Origin: an uncultured Oscillibacter sp.
Lineage (GTDB): Bacteria; Bacillota; Clostridia; Oscillospirales; Oscillospiraceae
NCBI RefSeq assembly: GCF_910587525.1
Contig: NZ_CAJULS010000014.1
Location: 1 to 27,696 of the forward strand
Direction of reading: 5' to 3'
Length of the DNA: 27,696 bases
Positions 23,032 through 27,696 of the stretch are shown here, piece by piece. Position numbers and translations under genes: made by a program. Position 1 is the first letter of the stretch. Each line of letters opens with the position of its first letter. The notes below the pieces were generated by a model that was given only the letters and a program-made list of their open reading frames with translations, was not told the DNA's origin and did not search any database.

Positions 23032-24077
23032 CGGACCACGGCGGCGACTGGGCCAGCTTTGAGGGAACATACGGTGTGCCGCCCCTGGATTTTTCCGCCA
23101 ATGTCAGCCCTTTCGAGCTGCCGGCGGCCGTCCGGAATGCGGCGAAGGCAGCTCTGACAGAGACCGGGCGGTATCCGGACCCCCAGTGCCGCGCCCTGCG
23201 GAAGAAACTGTCGGCATATCACGGCATACCGGCGGCCTGGATTCTCTGCGGCAATGGGGCGGCGGACCTGATCTACCGTCTGGCGGGAGCCCGGCGGCCC
23301 CGTACCGCCCTGGTCACCGCCCCTACCTTCTCCGAGTACGAAAATGCCCTGACACTGTGGGGCTGCCGCGTCTCCCGATTCTCTCTGAATGAGGCAAACG
23401 GTTTTTCCATCACGGAGGACATCCTCCCCGCCATCACGCCGGAGCTGGACCTGCTGTTCCTCTGTGAACCCAACAACCCCACGGGCCGCACCACGGACCG
23501 CCTGCTACTGGAGCAAATTCTGGATCGCTGCGCTGCCTGCGGCACACTGCTGGCTGTGGACGAGTGTTTCAACGACCTTCTGGACGACCCAGCGGCCCAC
23601 ACTCTGCTGGAGTCCCTCCAGCGCTATGAGAATCTGCTGATCCTGCGGGCCTTCACCAAAAGCCGGGGACTTGCAGGCCTGCGGCTGGGGTACACCCTCA
23701 GCCAGGACGCCGCCCTGCTGGAGGCCATGGCCCGCAGCGGGCCGCCCTGGGCGGTATCCGCCCTCGCCCAGGCGGCGGGCATCGCCGCCCTGGAGGACCA
23801 GGAAAGCCTGAAAGCCCTCCGCCGGCTCATCCGGCGGGAACAGCCCCGGCTGGCAGCAGGATTGTCGGCCCTGGGCTGCCGGGTCTGCCCCGGGGAGGCC
23901 AACTACCTGCTGTTTTTCCAGGGTATACCTGCCCTGCCTCAAAAATTGGCACAGCGGGGCGTTCTGATCCGGGACTGCTCCAATTACCACGGATTGGGCC
24001 ACGGCTGGTACCGGGCCGCAGTGCGCACGGAGGCGGAAAACGGCGAATTCCTGAAAATCATGAAGGAGGTGCTGTAA
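23028..24077 (+). CDS. cobD: L-threonine-O-3-phosphate decarboxylase CobD
   Basis: CobD is a PLP enzyme that makes (R)-1-aminopropan-2-ol phosphate. The ATG at 23028 follows AAAGGAG and overlaps the cbiB stop. The 349-residue fold type I protein shows FSANVSPFELP (substrate-binding N-terminal loop), GRYPDPQCRALR, LCGNGAADLIYRLAGA, LCEPNNPTGRTTDR, VDECFNDLLDD and RAFTKSRGLAGLRLGY. In the last, Lys211 is the expected PLP lysine. An upstream continuation of the frame is a shadow of cbiB. Histidinol-phosphate aminotransferases are close relatives, but the context settles the role. No PduX-type threonine kinase is seen nearby, so threonine phosphate must come from elsewhere. Confidence 0.93.
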   Translation: MTDHGGDWASFEGTYGVPPLDFSANVSPFELPAAVRNAAKAALTETGRYPDPQCRALRKKLSAYHGIPAAWILCGNGAADLIYRLAGARRPRTALVTAPTFSEYENALTLWGCRVSRFSLNEANGFSITEDILPAITPELDLLFLCEPNNPTGRTTDRLLLEQILDRCAACGTLLAVDECFNDLLDDPAAHTLLESLQRYENLLILRAFTKSRGLAGLRLGYTLSQDAALLEAMARSGPPWAVSALAQAAGIAALEDQESLKALRRLIRREQPRLAAGLSALGCRVCPGEANYLLFFQGIPALPQKLAQRGVLIRDCSNYHGLGHGWYRAAVRTEAENGEFLKIMKEVL

Positions 24078-25583
24078 ATGGCCCGATGCATCATGGTGCA
24101 GGGCACCATGTCCGGCGCGGGAAAAAGCCTGCTGGCGGCGGCGCTGTGCCGGATCTTCCATCAGGACGGCTGGCGGGCCGCCCCCTTCAAAGGCCAGAAT
24201 ATGGCTTTAAACAGCTATATCACCCGGGACGGACTGGAAATGGGCCGGGCTCAGGTAGTCCAGGCCCAGGCGGCGGGCATTGAGCCCGATGTACGGATGA
24301 ATCCCGTGCTGCTCAAACCCTCCAGCGACACCGGAAGCCAGCTCATCGTCATGGGAGAGATACGGGGTCAATATGAGGCCGCCAGCTACTTCCGCATGAA
24401 AAAAAGCCTGATTCCGGAGGTCTTGGAGGCCTATGAAAGCCTTGCCTCGGAATACGACATCATTGTTATCGAAGGGGCCGGCAGCCCTGCGGAGATCAAC
24501 CTGCGGGACGGTGACAGTTTCGTGAATATGGGCCTGGCGGAGCTGGTAAACGCCCCAGTGCTGCTGGTAGGGGACATTGACCGGGGCGGCGTGTTCGCCC
24601 AGCTGTACGGCACCGCGGCCCTGCTGGAGCCCCAGGAGCGGGAGCGGATCGCAGGCCTTGTCATCAACAAGTTTCGGGGTGATCCGGCCCTGCTGGAACC
24701 GGGCCTTGCCATGCTGGAGGAAAAGACCGGCATCCCGGTGCTGGGCGTCGTCCCCTACACCCGGGCGGACATCGACGACGAGGACAGCCTCTCCCCCCGG
24801 TTGGGGAAGACCCAGGTCCGCCGTCCCATAGATATCGCTGTCATCCGTCTGCCCCGCATCTCCAACTTCACAGACTTCTCCCCCCTGGAGAGCCACAGCG
24901 CCCTGGGGGTGCGGTATGTGGACAGCGCCGCGGTCCTGGGCGCGCCGGACCTCATCATCCTGCCGGGCACCAAGAGCACCATGGACGATCTCCTATGGCT
25001 GCGGCAGAGCGGTCTGGAGGCCGCCGTCTTAAAGCTGGCGGCAGGCGGGGTCGCGGTACTGGGGGTCTGCGGCGGATACCAGATGCTGGGCCAGATTCTA
25101 TCCGACCCCGAGGATGTGGAGCGGGGCGGCAATCTTCGGGGCATGGGACTTCTGCCCTGTGAGACCGTGTTCTCCCCCCAAAAGACCCGCACCCGGGTCA
25201 CCGCCGCCGTCACGGCGGAGCCCTTCGCCGGGGCGGAACTGGAGGGCTATGAGATTCACATGGGCCTCACCCGGCGAACCGGCGGCACTCCCTTCTGCCG
25301 CCTGGCAGACGGGCAGGAGGACGGTGCCGCCGCGGAAAACGTATTCGGCACCTATCTCCACGGCCTCTTCGACAGCGGCGCGCTGACGGAGCGGCTGGCC
25401 GCCTGGCTCTTGGGACGCAGAGGCCTTTCTTCGGAGCAAGCCCTCGTGGAGAGCCGCCGGGATTATCAGGAGCGGCAGTACGACCTGCTGGCAGACACCG
25501 TTCGGTCCAGCCTGGATATGGCCGCCGTCTATGCTGCCATGGACCGGTACGTCCAAAACACTACAGGAGGACCATCGTCATGA
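24078..25583 (+). CDS. cbiP: Cobyric acid synthase CbiP
   Basis: CbiP amidates the b, d, e and g side chains of adenosylcobyrinic acid a,c-diamide using glutamine and ATP. The 501-residue length is normal. The N-terminal dethiobiotin-synthetase-like domain carries VQGTMSGAGKS (residues 7-17), FKGQNMALNSYIT, MNPVLLKPSSDTGSQ, VIEGAGSPAEINLRDGD and LVGDIDRGGVFAQL. The C-terminal class I glutaminase domain carries LPGTKSTMDDL, the nucleophile Cys331 in LGVCGGYQML, YEIHMG and a His near residue 428 in TYLHGLFD. It begins immediately after the cobD stop, with GGAGG overlapping that gene's end, and overlaps cbiC by four bases. Confidence 0.96.
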   Translation: MARCIMVQGTMSGAGKSLLAAALCRIFHQDGWRAAPFKGQNMALNSYITRDGLEMGRAQVVQAQAAGIEPDVRMNPVLLKPSSDTGSQLIVMGEIRGQYEAASYFRMKKSLIPEVLEAYESLASEYDIIVIEGAGSPAEINLRDGDSFVNMGLAELVNAPVLLVGDIDRGGVFAQLYGTAALLEPQERERIAGLVINKFRGDPALLEPGLAMLEEKTGIPVLGVVPYTRADIDDEDSLSPRLGKTQVRRPIDIAVIRLPRISNFTDFSPLESHSALGVRYVDSAAVLGAPDLIILPGTKSTMDDLLWLRQSGLEAAVLKLAAGGVAVLGVCGGYQMLGQILSDPEDVERGGNLRGMGLLPCETVFSPQKTRTRVTAAVTAEPFAGAELEGYEIHMGLTRRTGGTPFCRLADGQEDGAAAENVFGTYLHGLFDSGALTERLAAWLLGRRGLSSEQALVESRRDYQERQYDLLADTVRSSLDMAAVYAAMDRYVQNTTGGPSS

Positions 25584-26251
25584 ATGTACGCCACACCCTT
25601 CCCGGAGACATCGAGCGGACCAGCATGTCCATCATTGCCGCGGAGCTGGCGGAGCGAAACATCATTTTGCCGCCGGAGCACGAGGCGGTTGTGAAACGGG
25701 TCATCCACACCACTGCAGATTTTGACTACGCGGAAAATCTACGCTTCACCTCCAGGGCGGCGGAGTTGGGCCAGGCTGCCCTGCGGCGGGGTATTCCCAT
25801 CGTCACAGATACCAACATGGCCAAGGCGGGCGTCAGCAAGCCCAGCCTGAAAACTTTGGGCTGTGAGCTCCACTGCTTCATGGCAGATCCAGAGGTTGCA
25901 ATGCTGGCCAAAGAGCAGGGCCTCACCCGGGCGGCAGTTTCTATGGAAAAAGCCGCCCGGGAGCTTCCCGGCGCCATTCTGGCGGTGGGCAACGCCCCCA
26001 CGGCCCTGCTGCGGATTGCGGAACTGATAGCGGAGGGGCTGCGCCCCGCCCTGGTCATCGGAGTTCCGGTAGGATTTGTAAATGTGGAGGAGAGCAAGGA
26101 GATCCTCTTTGCCGCCTGTGAGGCCTGCGGCGTCCCCGCCATCGCGGCTATGGGCCGCAAGGGCGGCAGCAATGTGGCCGCCGCCATCTGCAACGCCCTG
26201 CTGTACGCCGCCACGGAGACGTTGGACCCCTCTGCCCGAGGGTGGCAGTGA
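25580..26251 (+). CDS. cbiC: Cobalt-precorrin-8 methylmutase CbiC
   Basis: CbiC moves the methyl group from C-11 to C-12 to give cobyrinic acid. The 223-residue protein has the active-site block VIHTTADFDY with His43, the same number as the catalytic histidine of Pseudomonas CobH. It also has IVTDTNMAKAGVSK, AILAVGNAPTALLRI, GVPVGFVNVEESKE and GRKGGSNVAAAICNALL. AGGAGG precedes the ATG. It is the last gene of the operon and is followed within ten bases by a strong terminator. The gene order is not the biochemical order, since this step precedes CbiA and CbiP. Confidence 0.95.
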   Translation: MNVRHTLPGDIERTSMSIIAAELAERNIILPPEHEAVVKRVIHTTADFDYAENLRFTSRAAELGQAALRRGIPIVTDTNMAKAGVSKPSLKTLGCELHCFMADPEVAMLAKEQGLTRAAVSMEKAARELPGAILAVGNAPTALLRIAELIAEGLRPALVIGVPVGFVNVEESKEILFAACEACGVPAIAAMGRKGGSNVAAAICNALLYAATETLDPSARGWQ

Positions 26252-26259
26252 CATCAGTT

Positions 26260-26299
26260 AAAAGGGGAGCGGTCATTTTTCATGACCGCTCCCCTTTTT
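26260..26299 (+). terminator. Intrinsic terminator at the end of the cobalamin operon
   Basis: AAAAGGGGAGCGGTCAT (26260-26276) pairs perfectly with ATGACCGCTCCCCTTTT (26282-26298) around a five-base loop. The A and T ends supply the T run in both directions. It lies eight bases after the cbiC stop and would end both the B12 transcript and any transcript coming from the insertion sequence side. Confidence 0.92.
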
Positions 26300-26354
26300 C
26301 GAGCTGATATCCGGCATCTGGCACAGCAAAAGGCGGCAAATATTGGGCTGTATA

Positions 26355-26370
26355 GTTAGATAGTGTCTAC
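26355..26370 (+). repeat. Left terminal inverted repeat of the IS427-like element
   Basis: GTTAGATAGTGTCTAC, exactly complementary to 27125-27140. Confidence 0.85.
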
Positions 26371-26375
26371 TCGAG

Positions 26376-27066
26376 TTAAGTCTGGATAGCAGCCCAAATA
26401 GCGATACAACGGACGTGTACCGCAGCAATAAAGGCGCCGGAGGTCTTAGCGTAGCGAGTGGCAATGCCTCTCCACCGTTTTGGGACCAGAAAAGAGTTTT
26501 CTACCAGGTGTCGCAGTTTATAGAAATATTTGCCATAGCTACGCTGTTTTTTGCAGTTCTTCTTCGGTGGAATCACGGGTTCCATCCCCATTGAAACCGC
26601 ATATGCCAGAATACCGTTCGTGTCATAACCCCGGTCCGCCAAAGGATTTGGACTGGCATACCATGCGCATCCACGGCCAGATGTATTTTGGTGTTGAGCT
26701 CCCTTTTGTCCTGGACATATCCTGATTGCCACCCTTTGCTTCCGCTGCGTGGGGATGCACCTGGATATGGCTGGCGTCAATCATCAGCCATTCATAATCC
26801 GGCTCATCAATCAGAACTTCCAAAAGCTTTTCCCAAATACCTTTTCTGCGCCAGCGGACGAACCTCTGATGAACACTGCCCCATTTCCCGTAATCGGGGG
26901 TAAGTCTCGCCAGGGCGCTCCTGTTCGCAATACCGAGAACACTGCGTTGATAAAACGGCGGTTATCTTGGGCAATCCCGCCCCACTGACCCCGTTGTACA
27001 GGCAGATTTGGTTCCAGCAACGTCCACACTTTATCGCTTATGTCATGCCTGTGATAGGATGCTCCA
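26376..27066 (-). pseudogene. IS5-family transposase, frameshifted and internally deleted
   Basis: Reading the minus strand, the N-terminal text SYHRHDISDKVWTLLEPNLP, RGQWGGIAQDNRRFINAVF and RTGAPWRDLPP is clear but has no start codon in frame. At the five-C run after DLPP a -1 shift is needed to reach DYGKWGSVHQRFVRWRRKGI and DASHIQVHPHAAEAKGGNQD. A third frame change near 26715 would restore LNTKIHLAVDAHGMPVQ. Then about 25 residues are missing before PLADRGYDTNGILAYA and the C-terminal PPKKNCKKQRSY, FYKLRHLVENSFL and KRWRGIATRYAKTSGAF. The first shift may be the programmed slippage known for this group; the other breaks and the deletion make the copy inactive. Confidence 0.8.
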
Positions 27067-27124
27067 TTTTATTTTCCCCCGTCTTTTATGATGCTTCTAT
27101 TCTTTCACAATCTCTTCCCCTTGT

Positions 27125-27140
27125 GTAGACACTATCTAAC
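27125..27140 (-). repeat. Right terminal inverted repeat of the IS427-like element
   Basis: GTAGACACTATCTAAC, exactly complementary to 26355-26370. Confidence 0.85.
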
Positions 27141-27478
27141 ACGCTTGAAAAGAATTCAAAAAGGACGATGTCAAAGGAATGAAGGAGTGCTCCCTGTCAA
27201 GTAGACAAAACAGAGAAAAAGTAAAGCAGAAAATATCCGCAAGGAGTTTCCTGTTTCTATTGATTTTGGGATTGTAAAAATTCAGCAGGCGGCATACCAA
27301 TGTCATGAAGTTAAGGAAATTCACCCAATAATGGGGTGCAAAAATGTTTTGGATTCTAAGTGCTTAGCTGAAATCTAAGAACATTTTGATGCCCCATTAT
27401 TTGGAAATTGGTCTTATCTTAATGACATCGGGCGTCATACAGCCAAGTTTTTTCTGATAGCACTCATTGTTGTAGAAA
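27141..27478. other. Non-coding spacer between two insertion sequences
   Basis: About 340 AT-rich bases without a supported gene. The only structure I see is the long imperfect inverted repeat at 27327-27401, listed separately. Short open frames here have no ribosome site or recognisable motif. Confidence 0.5.
27327..27401. repeat. Long imperfect inverted repeat (hairpin or miniature element end)
   Basis: The left arm AATAATGGGGTGCAAAAATG... (27327-27356) and the right arm ...CATTTTGATGCCCCATTATT (27372-27401) pair over about 29 bases. The outer ten are perfect and there are a few mismatches inside, around a loop of about 15 bases. No T run follows on either side, so a normal terminator is unlikely. 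It could be a recombination-site or miniature-element remnant. Confidence 0.55.
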
Positions 27479-27696
27479 TTAGGCCTTGTTTGAAAAGCAG
27501 GGAAAATTGAGCTGAATCAACAAAATAGCGATAGCGGCAATGTAAACGAAGGCGGGAAAAGAAGTATCCAATTTGTCATATCTGGTGGCGGTTCTGCGAA
27601 ACCATTTGAGCTTTTGATTGAAGATTTTATAATTTCCAGCTCTAACCTTATGTAACTCGGCAAATGGCGGCAAAGCCTTGATTTTCAGGCGTTTCC
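27479..27696 (-). CDS. C-terminal end of a second IS5-type transposase (partial, runs off the window)
   Basis: The minus strand is open from the right edge to a TAA at 27479-27481. It reads RLKIKALPPFAELHKVRAGN, then FNQKLKWFRRTATRYDKLDT and SFPAFVYIAAIAILL. The RW/FRR.ATRYDKL..SF.AFV block is the usual C-terminus of single-frame IS5-family transposases. The stop codon lies within the probable terminal repeat, as is common in these compact elements. The start and catalytic residues lie outside the window, so whether the copy is intact cannot be judged. Confidence 0.7.
   Translation of the reverse strand, partial: KRLKIKALPPFAELHKVRAGNYKIFNQKLKWFRRTATRYDKLDTSFPAFVYIAAIAILLIQLNFPCFSNKA
27481..27500 (-). 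repeat. Probable terminal repeat of the second IS5-type element
   Basis: AGGCCTTGTTTGAAAAGC overlaps the transposase stop codon and resembles the GGCCTTGTTTGAAAA-like ends of IS5-family elements. The matching end is outside the window, so this is inferred. Confidence 0.45.

Larger units (their letters stand above)
26355..27140 (-). mobile_element. Decayed IS5-family (IS427-like) insertion sequence
   Basis: The 786-base element is bounded by a perfect 16-base inverted repeat, GTTAGATAGTGTCTAC at the left (26355-26370) and its reverse complement at the right (27125-27140). It holds a broken DDE transposase on the minus strand. Complete relatives of this group are usually nearer 850 bases, consistent with the internal deletion seen in the gene. 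No convincing target duplication is visible outside the repeats. It lies downstream of the cobalamin operon terminator and does not interrupt any gene. Confidence 0.85.

Noticed and set aside
26299..26354. Possible small gene between the operon terminator and the insertion sequence
   Set aside because: Only short frames overlapping the terminator, with no ribosome site or motif.
1..27696. CRISPR array, tRNA or rRNA genes
   Set aside because: No regularly spaced direct repeats and no cloverleaf or rRNA signature were found on reading the window.

Overview
The window has three parts: about 4 kb of rearranged, lower-GC accessory DNA on the left, a single high-GC cobalamin (vitamin B12) operon of about 20 kb in the middle, and about 1.3 kb of decayed insertion sequences on the right. 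An anaerobic Gram-positive gut bacterium of the Clostridia, perhaps near Oscillospiraceae, fits best. That is inferred from the oxygen-independent 'cobalt-early' cbi gene set, strong AGGAGG-type ribosome binding sites, lipoprotein signal peptides, tandem large serine recombinase remnants of clostridial type and the gene content. No taxonomic marker gene is present.

Left flank (1-3890). An ABC exporter ATPase is followed by its permease, whose last part appears to have been replaced. On the minus strand lies an aminoglycoside-phosphotransferase-like kinase whose frame passes, through a -1 shift at a 7-A run, into a second 180-residue module. Next come fragments of large serine recombinases on both strands. 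This looks like the scar of one or more integrative elements. From 4139 ordinary chromosome-like sequence resumes with a LysO-type lysine exporter behind a good sigma-70 promoter, then a small eight-cysteine protein.

B12 operon (5439-26298). A near-consensus promoter drives a cobalamin riboswitch and an intrinsic terminator, followed by 22 tightly packed genes and a strong terminator after the last one. The first five encode surface and transport functions: a lipoprotein CbiK cobaltochelatase, a lipoprotein with a duplicated domain, and a BtuF/BtuC/BtuD-like importer. The rest encode the anaerobic corrin pathway: cbiD, cbiL, cbiF, cbiG, cbiH, cbiJ, a cbiE-cbiT fusion, cbiA, cobT, cobU, cobS, a short second cobU-like gene, cobC, cbiB, cobD, cbiP and cbiC. 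Together these cover cobalt insertion into sirohydrochlorin through ring contraction, amidation, aminopropanol attachment and nucleotide loop assembly. A cobalt importer (CbiMNQO), a corrinoid adenosyltransferase, sirohydrochlorin synthesis and lower-ligand synthesis are not in the window. Most junctions are 4-base ATGA-type overlaps, so expression is probably translationally coupled.

Right flank (26299-27696). A 786-bp IS5-family (IS427-like) element has perfect 16-bp terminal inverted repeats but a transposase broken by frameshifts and an internal deletion. It is followed by a non-coding stretch with a long imperfect inverted repeat, then the end of a second IS5-type transposase running off the window.

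The most interesting part is the head of the B12 operon. It places a chelatase with a lipoprotein signal, an uncharacterised two-domain lipoprotein and an importer with an extra C-terminal domain under one B12 riboswitch, which suggests an extracytoplasmic step in corrinoid, tetrapyrrole or cobalt handling. The short second CobU-like protein and the frameshifted kinase are also worth a second look.
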